This document shows, one piece after another, positions 1-12,400 of a DNA stretch of 64,000 nt. The DNA is taken from assembly GCA_026874595.1 (NCBI GenBank), contig CM049311.1:17879676-17943675 (forward strand). The letters run 5' to 3'. The stretch is from Sipunculus nudus. Taxonomy: Eukaryota > Annelida > Sipuncula > Golfingiida > Sipunculidae. The stretch's first letter is position 1. Every line of letters begins with the position of its first letter. The notes under the pieces are model-generated. The model did no database searches and was not told the origin of the DNA. It saw only the letters and a list, made by a program, of their open reading frames with translations. The position numbers and the translations under genes were made by a program.

Positions 1-777
1 AATTACACACGCAATTTTAATCCAACCCCTTATAACTGCTTGTGATAAAGGCATACTTCATGCACAAGGAAGTACAAGAGGGCGAGACCTAAACAGTGAC
101 AAAACATGCAATTACATGTTAACAGTTTGTCATGATGACGATAGACTACCTATCATCAATGGATATTAAATTAGTCTGAACGAGGTAGGCCTACAAGTAT
201 AAATGTACTCATTATTGATTAAATATGTACTTGTACTGTAACAGAATTCAGACTTTGTGCATATCTTGCAATTGTACAATAATATAAGAAGAAATACAAT
301 AGAATATGGGTCATCATAACATGATTTCAGGTGATGGAGATTTGCCCAATTTCCAAAATTTCAAAGTTAGAAAGTTCCAAACATATTTGTTTTGCTTATC
401 TGAATTTCAATGCTAAAACCATGTACTTTCTTAGAGTTCACAGAACATTAGTCATAGTGTCCAAACTTCAGGATTCAAAGGAGACCTCCCTAGATATTGA
501 GTATGAATGGCCTAATGGTTAAATATATGCCCTGTCAGTCTTTCAGGCTGCTCAAAATTATGTTTTCGGCCCGTATCTCACAGAATAAAGTTCACTATGT
601 CCTACAGTTTTTGACAAATTGCTATCGAATTTTCATATTATAATAGTTTTAATCTTTGCATTTTGTACATACAAAATGTCAACAGTGCTGACAGGAAAGC
701 AAATGTGCAATGGTCAAGGTTGGACAAAATTTAAAGGTCTGATTTTACCTTTATGACAATATCTTAAAAAGATTATA
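1..777. other. Gene-free AT-rich stretch
   Basis: AT-rich sequence with short open frames only. I see no splice-bounded coding exon, RNA gene or clear repeat here. An open frame of about 63 codons on the plus strand (331-522) has no recognisable protein features and is probably chance. Confidence 0.5.
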
Positions 778-935
778 AAAATCTGTTATATGCTAGAAAA
801 AAATATATAAATCTGTTATATGCTTGAACAAAATTTAAAAAAAAAATCTGTTATATGCTTGAAAATTTTTTTTATAAAAAAATCTGTTATGTTTGAATTT
901 TTTTTTTATAAAAAAATCTGTTATACGCTTGAAAA
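778..935. repeat. Tandem repeat, ~30-40 bp unit, 5 copies
   Basis: The core ATCTGTTATATGCTTGAA recurs five times (near 781, 811, 846, 881 and 915), separated by A-rich or T-rich spacers of variable length. Copies differ by small substitutions, so this is a short degenerate minisatellite. Confidence 0.8.
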
Positions 936-1084
936 TGACTTATCTTCAACATCTATCATGTAAAAGTAAGTCGATATCTTTCCTGATGTTTTTACAAGAT
1001 ACATTTTACTTGGGTAAATAACTGCTACAAATTGTGCAATTTTGACCCAATTTTTGACACTAAAGTGCAACAATTGGCTTTAAC

Positions 1085-1290
1085 TGAAAAATGGAGGTTT
1101 CTCCTTAATTTCTCATAAAAAATGTAGTCACAGTGACCAATATTCAGGTTTGTTAGAAAATAAGGACATCTACCTGGATGTCAAATTTTGGATTCACTGG
1201 TCCAGTGGTTTTGAAACGTGGCATGTAAACGGAGATCGAGCTGGATAACCAGACCGATAATGGACAAATGACCATAGCTATATCTGACAT
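1085..1290 (+). repeat. Dispersed repeat family A, copy 1
   Basis: About 200 bp that aligns end to end with 4245-4450. Shared blocks include CCTTAATTTCTC, GTCACAGTGACC, GGTTTG-TAG, GGACATCTA, AAATTTTGGATTCA and a GGACAATGxxCATAGCT tail. The spacing matches throughout, so both are copies of one interspersed element. No coding capacity and no obvious terminal inverted repeats. Confidence 0.8.
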
Positions 1291-1441
1291 AATGTATATA
1301 CAGGTAGTCATCTGACGTAAAAATGGTGCTACATAAATATTCCCTTTAACACAATATCGATTATTCTCAATTGAATGATAGCTCTTATTTCTAGAATTGT
1401 AAGAAATCTAAAAGCCTAAATCAGTATATACCTTCTGAACA

Positions 1442-4400
1442 TCAATAAATGCTGCCTTTGCTTCTGCTATGGTGGGCTTGGCATTTCTTCTTCTGTGCTG
1501 GAATCAGTTTTTGCAGTAAACGAAGCATCATAGCACTAATGGCACCTGAAAGAAACCAGGAATATAACAGAATGTCAACTTGTAGGACAATAACAGATTT
1601 ACTACGAAAAATTTAGTTTCTTGACCAATAAATAAAAATTCATGGAATGTCCACAGGCATTATGAAAATCATGATCCTGCTGATCATGCAGTGGTCAAGA
1701 TTTTGAAGCAAACTGGTTTGATAACCTTCCTTGTAGATATATATACCATAACACATGAGTGATCATATGGAGTGATTGATAAAGGGACTATTTAAAAGTT
1801 AAATGTGTCCATTAGTCATTTTTCTCCATGAAATGCATTTAAAACTGTTTAAAATGTTAATGATGAGTCAGAAACAGGTTTAAAAGAGACCATTACATCA
1901 GCTTTATTATTCATATATAAAGATGTAAGAGGGCAGATTTATAAAAAGTCACATACATGTCACTCTCAAAATCCATCTGGAACCTCTGTATAAACAACAA
2001 GGGATCCATCGGTCACAGTGCTCAGCTGAAGTTGACCTTGAGGTAAAAATCTGAAAATGGAGGTAATGTCTGATAAGAAGAGGTAATATAGACCATGGCT
2101 GGATGATATGATTGGTTTGTATTGATGAGTAAGAAATTGTTGCAAATAATATTTTGTGACCTGACCATGTGTTTTCTAATGTTAAAATTAAAGCATGTGA
2201 GCAGTTTGTGAACATAAGATGTATATTATTACCATAATCATTGGTTGGCTTTTTGATAAATTGATGACAGTACAGTAGTTTACACATTTTTTCGATTGGG
2301 TCTATTTTTTTATTAATATTTTTTATATTATTAAATATATGTATTTTTTATTTTATAAAATGTATACAGTTGAAATATAACTTATGTTCCCAGTCCACAG
2401 GTGTAAGGACTTGGTGGTGGTGTGGGGGTGGTATGACCGGAGTTACAACATCTCTGTATTATCAAAGTGTATATACATAGGATTTTCACTTAATTCAACA
2501 AAGCCTACAGAATAAAAAAGTTCATTCACAATTACTTATATTTTAAACAAGGACAGACAGACTGGTAGACAAACAAAGCTGATAATATTTGTTTAAATTA
2601 TTTCTTAATTTTTTTATTATATCAATTTTTTTAAAGTTTAACATCTGAAATATTACACAACTGAGTACATAAGTTTTCAAATTTCAGACTTTAATAGCTT
2701 ATACACATACAGCATATGAAAGTTATTTCAACAGTGCTTATAGGAAAAATATCATAATAAATATATATTTAATGATAACAGAGAGATGATGGACAGACAG
2801 AGCTGATCACTTTATGTTCCATTCTCCTGAAGCAAGAATGTGTTTCAATTAGATCTTAATTTTTTCTAATCCAATTGTTTTTTAAATGAAATAAATTTTA
2901 CACACTTGCACAGGTGCAAAGGAATCAATGGTAGCAGGGGGGGGGGAGGGGATTAACAACACTTCTGCATATACTTACAGGGCAAACAAAGCCTGATCTT
3001 CTGCTGAGGCAGGAAAATAATGAACAAATGTTTGTATTAGATCCTCATTTTTTTATCACATCAATTTTTTTTAATTTTAAGTATATATTTCTATACATTC
3101 CCAATATAACATATATATCTGAATATAAAAGTTAATTCATAATTCTAAATTGCATCATCATTTATCTCAATCTTGTCAGATAACCCCACATCATGCATAC
3201 AAATGCATATTTATTTTTTTACCACACAAATATATCTTTAAAATTTGCAAAACAATAAATATCTAAAAATAATACTTGAATCAGATTTCACAATTTTTAA
3301 TTGTGCCTTTATTTATCTGTAATTTGCTTCATATTTTATAAATTTATGCATACTGATAGGTTTAATTTTAATATTTTAAAATCATTTAAAAGGATACTGA
3401 TTTCTTTAAAAAGGCTACATTAACCCAAATGGCTTCTTCTGGATTACTCAATGAATTACTCATTCAAGGAAAGTTTTGTATATTGGAGTGGAAACAGCAT
3501 TACAGTTGAGGAAATACAGGGCAAACAATAACAATTACTGCATAACACTTGGTGGGTAGGGTTGGTGGGGGGGGGGGGAGGAGGGTGGAGTTGATATGAG
3601 AATAACTGTACACCTGTCACAGCAGGGGATCTCCCCCAGTGACCTGTAACAAATCAGGAACCCTGGCATAGCTAACTTAACTTCCAGTGACCAGGAGTGG
3701 ACTGCCTGCATCTGGACAAAGCACGTGACTATAATAAGAGCCTGAACAAAAAAATTCAATTATTAGCCTAATTTTTTAGCTTTTTTTTTCTAATTTCAGG
3801 TTTAAACAAATTAAATACTTAAGTTTACATGCTGTGAAAATTTAATCAACAGTACTCACAGGAAAAAAAAAAACGTGCCATGGTCAAAATTGAAGGTACT
3901 GATTTTATTTTTATGCTAATAATTTAAAAAAATTTAATATTTCAGATCTAATCTTGGGTATACAATTGAACCTTAATTTAAACAAAGTTATATACTTGAA
4001 CGAAAGGTCTCTAGCTTCCAAAATTTTCATGTTAGGTGAGTAAATTTCCTGAATTTGTAATTTACAAAGTCCATTATATTCGGGCGCACAACTTGAAGAA
4101 ATTACACTTAACAGACTTAATTTCCAGCATGTATATGGAAAATATATAGGAGAATACCAGTACTTCTGGTAAATAATAAGAAAGAAAAACAGACAGATCA
4201 GTGGTTTTGATATAAGGCAGTCCCGAAGTGTGATAATAGGTTTTTAATGGAAACCTGAGGTTTTTCCTTAATTTCTCGAAGGAATGAAGTCACAGTGACC
4301 CAGTTTCCGGTTTGGTAGGAGATTTTGGGGACATCTAACAGTATGCCAAATTTTGGATTCATAGGTCTAATGATTTCAAAACGTGCCAATCTAACGGACG

Positions 4401-5314
4401 GACAGACGACGGACAATGGACAATGACTATAGCTCAGATAACGTATAGTCAGCTGAGCTAAAAAAAATTTAGGCAGCTTCTGTAGTCTAACAGGTAGAAC
4501 ACATGATTTATACCTGGGAGGTGGAAAGTTAAAATCATAGCCTAGAAGTAGTGTGCTTGTCTTGGACGGCCCATGAAAGCCATGATTGTTACAGAAGATG
4601 GACAAGATACTGAAACTTGTACCACCATACTCAACTGATTAGCAGACAGATTAAAATCATGTACAATATTTAAAAAAGAACTATACAGCTACTTATAAGG
4701 TGGTCCAAGATTACCTGCTGATGGCTCAGATGAATTCAAACCAGCTAACATCTTCATGCTGCTTGGGTATTTCACTGCCACCTGGTTCTTATCCTTCAGG
4801 ATGGCTGCCATGTCATCTCATTTAGCCATCAACTTTATCATGCCTTCTCATCCAGATATATTCCAAAGAAGTCTCCCTCTACCTATGAATGTCAAGTTAG
4901 CCAAATCAAGAATCAGTTTGCTTGGAATAGTTTACTGATAGAACAGGTATTATATAAAACCTTGAATTCACCTACACAAAGTAAAATAATAAAATCATTT
5001 ACATGATGAAAAAGATTAGGTGCCTCTGGCTTCTCATATTATTATTGTAGGAGACTTGTTATTCTCAGGTTGAAGAATCTGTACATTGTAAACAGGATCA
5101 TGCATGCAACACGTCACTAGTAACTTGTTTACCTTTAGCCTAAAGATCCATTGGGATTATAGTATCATCTGAAAGAGTATTTTCACTGGTAGGACTAGTG
5201 ATTGTAATATAGATTTTTTAATAGAAAATCAGGAAGTAATTACCCATATACAGGGGCGGATCCAGGATTTTGAAAATGTGTCAAACAGACCCTTATGTGT
5301 GTGTCTGTGACTCC

Positions 5315-5351
<37 letters not shown>

Positions 5352-5980
5352 AGTCCTGGAACTTAAAGATAAATTGACGCCACTGGCTGTCAGGATTAGC
5401 AAACCTTAGATATCTCATTTACTTTATATCCAAACATGGGCCTTCTTCTCCACAAATCCAGGGTAACCTCGACACCCTGTCTCTGCCATGTACTCGTGCA
5501 TCCTCTCTCTCAGTTCCTGATATTAATGCTGGAGCCACTTGGTCTCGAGCTTGATGGAGGCAGTGTCTGGATCTGTAACATAAAATTACCGGTACTCAGA
5601 AATAATATATATACCGTATGAATCTGTATTAAGCAGGCCCCAGGCAAAGCTGATTCATTGGGATTCAATTTGCATTTTTTTGCAGGAAAACAAGTCATAA
5701 TAGAATAACTACTTATTAAAACTACTTCTACTAAAATAATAGTTTCCACTTTACCAGTGAAATGTTCTGTTTTAATACTTACTACCAAGAGTTATTCTAT
5801 TTTTCAAGAAATGGAACATTTTTTCTTTAAAGAGGAAAACAATTTTGTACTGTTTAATAGAAGAAGGGGAACCTTTCATTTTTGAACACATTGTGCACAC
5901 ATGGAAAACAACTTGGCTTCATGTCATATTGCACCAACTTGTAATTTAAGTGATTATATATATATAATTATATATATATA

Positions 5981-6046
<66 letters not shown>

Positions 6047-6848
6047 ATACACATGCACACACACATATATATTAAATACACATACCGGTATATTTTTTTA
6101 ATACCGTTGTAAGTTTCCTTATTTGAATTGCCCTACCTATGTTTGATAATTTATGAAAAAAACATGACGGTGCATGCATGTCCAGCACTTCAGCCCCTGC
6201 TCAGTTATGCGTGACATGCTCTCTCAGACCAAACATGTACGCTCGCACTTGGTATTCTCTGCACCAAAGGTGTGTTGGCCCATGTTACTATTTAACTGGT
6301 CTTATGCCACTGCAATGATGTTCAAGTTCCACTGATAAAGATTGAAAGGAATAAATTGTATGGCACTGAGAAGCTGACAAGTTGGTATTCTCACTGGAAT
6401 TGGATTAAATCCTGTTGGGTCTCCAATAAAATATAGGCAAAACCTGCCTCCTCTTACCTTGATCATGTTCTAGGTAAGTAAATCATTATTCTTGTAAGTC
6501 GTTTGAGTCAGGTTTACATTTGCACTGAAAAAGACATGATTTGGATTTTATCCGACACATGACTTCTTGGCCTTGACCCTTTTATTCCAAGCGGCCAGGG
6601 TCTTACTGCACACAGAACACAGGGTGACCCGAAAGAAATGAACATGCTGTGTAAAATGATGAAACTTAAATTGGACCACACCAACAATTAATAAGAAAGC
6701 CTGTGAAAAGACAATATGTATGACAATATAAACATATATAAACACACATATCAATATTATATATACACTATAATATATATATATGTAAGTATATATATAT
6801 ATACACATATATATATATATATACTTATTTAGTATATACTTATAAAGC

Positions 6849-6879
<31 letters not shown>

Positions 6880-7187
6880 AATATATATTCATTTAAAATA
6901 TCTTTTGAAGATGTTACTATTTTAATGATATTTTATAAAGGAATATATATTTTTCTTTATATTCCTGTGACGTCACACAAACATGTTTTTTAATATTTCA
7001 TTTTATTTGTACTTGATTTCTATTCATATTAAACATTTAAATATTTATTGGAAGGGGCATATGACATATTAAAGGCATTGGAACCGAAGCCCCCCCCCTC
7101 CCCCCCCCACACACACACAGACACACACCACACAAAAATTGAAAGTTGGGGTGGGGGCAATTTAATGGAATAGTTTAGCCAATATGC

Positions 7188-7227
<40 letters not shown>

Positions 7228-7937
7228 AAATTTTAATTGTGTAAAATTACCTGAAATCTCTATATTTTTTCTTAAACATTTTTTTATGGGCCAACTTGGC
7301 CCAAGGTTAGTGTCCTTCTGTAAAGATTTCCTATAGGATTTTTGTCACCAATATATATTATATATAATATATATATATATTATTTATATATTTTTCAAAG
7401 AAATGATGTTCCCACGGGCCACGCCTATGTTTCTTCTAACATCTAGCTGTCAAACAAATAAATTTAGTCTGCGCATGCGCACTATTTGACAGTATGCATG
7501 GTTTCCCTTCGTATCGTGCTCCCTGTGGCAGAACAGTCAGCCATTAATTTTTATTAACACCAAAACACTGCTTCATATTCATAAGAAAAATTAAGAAGGG
7601 TACAAAAAAATAAAAGAACATTTTCTCTTTGGAATATGAACATTTTTAGAATCGGATGACTTAGAATATGCAAGATGTTATTGGATTCTAATGAAGTGAT
7701 CTAATGTTTTTTACATCATCAATCGATCATGACGGCAATGAATTTAGCGTGTCGGTTTTAAACTAAATACACTGGTTAAAGTCAGTTCTAAAAATACTTT
7801 ACAGCCAAATTAAATACCAAAGCCAGTAAAATCTAACCAGAAAAATAAGCCTTACCCTTTATATGGCCTGTGAAAAACACCCAGGTCCCTTGCTCCTGCT
7901 TCAACTTTTCAAGCATCTTCTTCACCAATTTGTCCAT
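1442..7937 (-). CDS. Doubtful small two-exon gene, product unknown
   Basis: At 7937-7856 an ATG opens 27 codons (start MDKLVKKMLEKLKQ, end FFTGHIK) and ends in a strong donor, G|GTAAGG, leaving one base. About 6.3 kb downstream a good acceptor (TTTCTTTCAG) at 1545 opens an exon in the complementary phase, which continues AISAMMLRLLQKLIPAQ and stops at 1444-1442. Joined, this gives 61 aa. The second half of that exon (1432-1503) is also open in another frame and reads like protein up to a donor at 1431, which suggests a frameshift in a formerly longer exon. Exon-like blocks between the two (see 1955-2060, 4715-4882, 5434-5572) carry stops. I do not recognise the family. It may be a small gene, a longer gene I failed to assemble, or a decaying copy. 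The first exon is the best supported part. Confidence 0.3.
1955..2060 (-). pseudogene. Exon-like block, possibly eroded
   Basis: Minus-strand block between an acceptor-like TTTTCAG and a donor-like GACAT|GTATGT. One frame is open for about 27 codons (contains VTDGSLVVYTEVPDGF) and stops just before the donor. Another frame reads PMDPLLFIQRFQMDFESDM up to the donor but has two TGA codons upstream. I cannot tell which frame was used, or whether the block is a real exon. Family unknown. Confidence 0.2.
4245..4450 (+). repeat. Dispersed repeat family A, copy 2
   Basis: Second copy of the repeat at 1085-1290. It carries an ACGGACGGACAGACGACGGA tract before the shared tail. The following bases (about 4470-4545) contain a degenerate tRNA-like A-box/B-box pair (TAGTCTAACAGGTAGAAC, then AAAGTTAAAATC), so a SINE may adjoin or form part of the unit. 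Confidence 0.75.
4715..4882 (-). pseudogene. Exon-like block with frameshift and stop
   Basis: The block is bounded by an acceptor (ATTCATAG) and a donor (GCAG|GTAATC) on the minus strand. It starts in one frame (EGDFFGIYLDEK), then continues in another (GMIKLMAK, a TGA, then DMAAILKDKNQVAVKYPSSM). Both halves have protein-like composition, and together they fill the space between the splice sites. That is what a pseudogene exon with one frameshift and one stop would look like. Family not recognised. Confidence 0.3.
5253..5392. repeat. Short element with GGCGGATCCAG and GACGCCACTG ends
   Basis: It starts with AGGGGCGGATCCAGGATTTT, contains an uninterrupted C run of about 32 bases (5319-5350), and ends in AAATTGACGCCACTGG. 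Both ends recur elsewhere in the window (21.1, 34.8, 53.5 and 57.6 kb), so this is a copy of a nonautonomous repeat expanded by a poly-C tract. Confidence 0.65.
5434..5572 (-). pseudogene. Exon-like block with internal stop
   Basis: After an acceptor (TTATGTTACAG) the minus strand reads DTASIKLETKWLQH, a TAA codon, then YQELRERMHEYMAETGC and GYPGFVEKKAHVW in the same frame. The same frame being protein-like on both sides of a single stop suggests a disrupted exon. No other frame is open across the block with sensible content. Family not recognised; it may belong to the same eroded gene as 4715-4882. Confidence 0.3.
5953..6050. repeat. (TA)n microsatellite
   Basis: Nearly pure TA dinucleotides, followed by a short CA stretch to about 6070. 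Confidence 0.95.
6725..6892. repeat. Imperfect (TA)n/(CA)n microsatellite
   Basis: TA-rich dinucleotide sequence interrupted by CA, AAA and GTA. The long open frame through it is low-complexity Tyr/Ile and is not a gene. Confidence 0.85.
7190..7222. repeat. (TA)n microsatellite
   Basis: Pure TA tract of about 32 bases. A second AT palindromic tract follows at 7355-7390. Confidence 0.9.
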
Positions 7938-9288
7938 GTTGAACTAGAAGACGCTACAAAACACGTGGACAAACACGCAGCTCCTATGCAGCATCCAATG
8001 AGGAAAGGCGATCGCGCACGTGCCCCCGTGTCAGAAACAAATCTAAATGTTACTTTGTATCAGATTATCAGTTTGTGGGCAACCAATTGGCCGCGGTCGT
8101 TGTCAACCAATATTTTGGGCTCTACTCAAACAATATTTGGTTGATTTTAACCAATATCTGCTTCAACCAATTAAATTGGTAGCTGTTTCAACCAATCCGT
8201 TTTTAGAGTGTATGTCCAGCTGCTTGTATCTTAATTTTGCCATTTACTTTTAAATTACATGAATCCAAAACATCATACCGTCCGTCCGTATAAACTCATA
8301 ACCTGGTGGAGACAGTGCGTGAGTGATCCTGCAGTCGCTCCAATATTTTTAACATTTATTTTGTGGGGCAGTCCTCGTGGCAAGAAATTTATACCCCGGT
8401 ATGTTTACCTTGAAGACCTGGTCAGTGATGGTGTTGACTGGAACCGGAACTGGAACTGAGACGCGGGGGCATTCAGGTTTTCGATGATATTTGACTGGAT
8501 TCTATCGGTGGACATATAAAGATTATGTTGATGTGAGGAACACATGAAAGATTTATTAAATGTACGTTGCAAGGAAACTGTTTTTGAAGAAAGAAACAAA
8601 CCATGCAGAGTGTCCGTATTCATTTTCAACGGACGCAATCTTTTTTCATCGTATCATACAAATTTTGAGGCCTGAAACCCCAGACACCACTCCACCCCAC
8701 CCCACCCCACCCCATCCCACGCCTGTTCGTGAAATTTGGACCTTGAATTAGGTTTTGTCATTATACCTCCTGGGTTGAACTCTCCATTTCATAAAGCGAG
8801 AAACATGTGTTTTTCTCTTTTACTGACCACGCACGTGGGTGGGAGCCTCGTTCAAATGAAACGCCCGACAGGCTCAAATCCCTCACTGAAAGCAAGCGTT
8901 ATTCATATGAACAATAGTATAGTAATGATTGAGGTTGAAAGACCACGATGCATGCGTTGCGGTCATTGTCGAAGGCAGTTCGGCTGTGCTCGGTCTAACC
9001 TCTGTGCAAGTCAGTAAAAACCTTGGTCACGAACTTTGACTCGGACCTTTCATTACAAAGACATCTGAACTAAAATTAATTTTATGCTTGTCATCAATCT
9101 GCAAGTGAACGTGTCAGTTCCCAGTATTATACATGTACCTGGAGTACAATATACCATGCACATTATACATTATACATATTAGACACGCAGGCACTCTTAC
9201 TCGGGTAGCTGTAGATTCATTTTACAAGTATATACGTGGCTCCAACCCAAATACACAAAAGAAACCCTGCTCGGTTACCGTATAGGAA
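7938..9288. other. Intergenic stretch
   Basis: No splice-bounded coding exon seen. 8080-8205 contains several CAACCAAT/ATTGGTTG motifs in both orientations. 8690-8715 is a short CCACCCCAC-type run. The 5' flank of the putative exon at 7937 is moderately GC-rich with CpG, which fits a promoter but proves nothing. Confidence 0.4.
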
Positions 9289-9294
9289 TTTATT
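9289..9294 (-). promoter_or_regulatory. Candidate polyadenylation signal of the SLC22-like gene
   Basis: TTTATT on the plus strand is AATAAA on the minus strand, about 195 bases past the stop codon at 9489. A second match at 9466-9471 lies only 18 bases past the stop and seems too close. The choice is an inference. Confidence 0.35.
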
Positions 9295-9488
9295 GCTGTA
9301 TTACAACAACAATAAGACATTCATAGGTGAACATGCAGTAAATTCTATATACCGCTTCCAAAGTTACACACCATTCTTTTAAATTCGTCGAATATATTAT
9401 ATATAATATGATAAATAAAACGCCTTATACGTTAGGCTTACGCATGGCGATTTCGTATTTGGAAGTTTATTGACAATGTATGCGATGA

Positions 9489-12400
9489 TTAAACCTTTTC
9501 TTCATCTTCTGCGAAACCTAGGTTGACCGTTCCTTTGCCTGATTCTGCCGAAGTTGGGTCATTTAATTGTATAGCCCTTTTCCTAGAAACAGATGGTATA
9601 ATTTATTAATTTGGGATAACAGAACTTAATTACTGGTTTTAATTTGCATGTTTATATATAATCCCTATAATGCCCTAATAATAGGACATTCTGAACTAGG
9701 ACACTCCGGACTAGGACATTCAGGACTAGGACACTCCGGACGAGGACATTCAGGACTAGGACACTCCGGACTAGGACGTTTCGGACAGGCCTTTTTGCTA
9801 GTGAGAACGTTTCGGACAGATCAATATAATTACCATAAACTAAATTTATCAAAATGTTATATTGATTGTATCTGCAGTTGCTAAAAAATGGGGATTTTAT
9901 TATATGAGTATTATTTGCCACCTCAGAATGGCTTCATGGTGTCACCCATAACTTGAGACATGGTCAGCCTAACATAATATTTTGACAGGTGTGAATAACG
10001 ATTACTACTTACGTGAATAGTACTGCAAATTAAATTGATGAACTTTGAGAAATTGTTAAAACAAATATCTATAAACAACACCATCACAGAATTTATGAAC
10101 TTTGATGGAGATTTTGAAGAGAATGGGCTACAGGATTTATGCATCATTATTATAATTTTATGTAGTTTTCAAAGTGCTATTAAACAAAATGTTCTCTTAA
10201 TTATCACTGGTCCTCTCTTTTCGCAGTTTTCTTTCTAACAAAAACTTCCCTGAAACACCTGTATCTTTTTGCTTAAAAATATCAAGAAATGAATTACTAA
10301 TAATATTATATTGAAACATTTTAGTCCGGAATGTCCTAGTCCGAAACGTCCGTGTCCGAAACGTCCAACATTCATACATAACATATGTTCTCCATCACAT
10401 TAACATACAGTCGCAAAAAATTTACTCACGTGCCGAACACCTCTCCTTCCTGTATGGTTTGAGGTAGATTGTGGCCTTTAGTTTCTGGGAGGGTTAATGC
10501 TAGGACACCTGCCAGGACGGAGGACGCCCCAAACGTAATGAGCGGGATCACCTCGCCGAACTCACTCTGTCGAGACAAAAAGAAAACACTGATAAAAGCC
10601 CAAGAACAACAGAGTGAAAAGTTCCTTTCGAATATTATCAGAAAATGTTCATAGCTACCAGACTGGTTATTTAAACTAGAAATCTGCAATCCAATAAATG
10701 AAAGCCTCCGCCATTTATTTATTCGGCCCATATTCCAAGGTGCAATGGTGACTTTACATTTGTAAATATTCCTTGATGTCAGTCCTGGATCCGGATCATG
10801 CACATCCCGGATCCACACCAAAATCGTATCGTTTCTTCATTGGCCCATTCTCGAAATGCCCTGAACATGCAGTCTCTGTTTGTTGGGATATTTTATATAC
10901 TGTGCATTCCTGAAACTTGATACTGTCCATTGAACCATAATATTAATATAAATCAACAATTCAAACAAACCATCTGTCTATTTTTGCCTTGCCCCGCCTT
11001 CCTTAGGCCTAAATAGACTATCCCAAAATAAACAACCTTATATGCTCTAGCCGATCAGACAGGTACAGTTTGAAACGTCAGACATAAACAGTTTATTATA
11101 TGTAGCTTCAGTTTATTATATGTATCAGATGTACTGTATTCTTTATTGCGTTTAAGTGAGAGTTTTTCTAGCAATAGATTATAAAACATACCAGGAGAGC
11201 CATGTATGGAGCTACAATTCCTCCAACACGCGCAAAGACAGATCCGGTACTGACTCCGACCTGTCTCACTACGGTGGGGTAGATCTCGGCCGTGAACACG
11301 TAGATAATGGCAAAGGACGCAGCGATACAGAACTTGCCGACCATAGCGAGGGTGATCACAACCCAATTCAGTTCAGGACCTGTTAACATTGAGTGGACTT
11401 TTTTTTTATTGAAGTTATTGTCTATTATAAAGTAACGACAGTGCAATATTCAAAATAATCGTTAGAAAGGTTGATGATTTATTCCCTTCTAAAATGAAAG
11501 CATTTTTTCTTTAATTTTAATGGATTGGATCAATCATATTTAAAAAAAGTAACTTTTTAAAAAGTAACCTTTCGGTACTGCCAAGGTAGCCAGCAGAGAA
11601 GCGCCTCCTATTATCATCGAGACACTAAGCGGCCACCGTCGTCCTAGATACCGTAACGTCAGCTGTGACGCAATGTACGCCGGGATTTCCACGGCACCGG
11701 AGATACAGAAGTTCATATAGGGATTTCCTCCCAAGTTGGAAGAGTTGAGAGAGAGGCCGTAGTAAACCAGACTGTTCACAAACCTGGGAATATACAAAGC
11801 AATGGCAGATAAGCATATCAGGCATTTTGGGCTGGTAAGGTATTCGTTCTCGTGCGGTGAAAAGCCAATATCTTTTTCGTTTTCCAAGTGTTGGAGTTTA
11901 TTGTGACTAAACAAGCAAATATGATTTTCAGTTGAAAAAAAATATATAGTAATCTTCGATAGCGATATTTGGGCGCTAATTTTCCTTCAAGAAGGCGTTT
12001 GGTTTTCAAGAACCTTTTTCATATATGCTTGTTTAATGACTGGTTTATTATAATTAACAGGTTCACTTCAAATAAAACGGCAAATCGATGTCGCTGGTCA
12101 AATCAAGACAAAAGCCGCAAAGGAAAATGAAGAATTTCTTTTAGTTTGCATGGTTTATCAATGTTAATTTAAAATAAATCGACAAATCATTTGAATTTTG
12201 CTTCATAGGGTCCAGAAGTTGTTCCCGGCAAAACAGGGTCTTATGACCAAAAGACAATTTGTCGATTTTCAAAAATTATAGATGCGAAACAACTAGACTA
12301 AACTGTTTTATTTTATGTCAGAATGTGAATAAGCCTGTGATAAAGGTCTGCGGACTTATAGAAACATGTTCATTGTTCATGGGGGATCGCCAATGTGAAA

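Noticed and set aside
6548-6892. 114-codon minus-strand frame containing TQHVHFFRVTLCSVCSKTL, resembling half of a C1-type zinc finger
   Set aside because: Most of the frame is a translated TA/CA microsatellite. Only one Cys pair is present, and the phase does not join exon 7856-7937. Kept only as a curiosity.
9648-9884. Frame with repeated GHSGLGHSGLGHSG
   Set aside because: It is a translation of the 15-bp minisatellite, open because the unit length is a multiple of three; not a gene.
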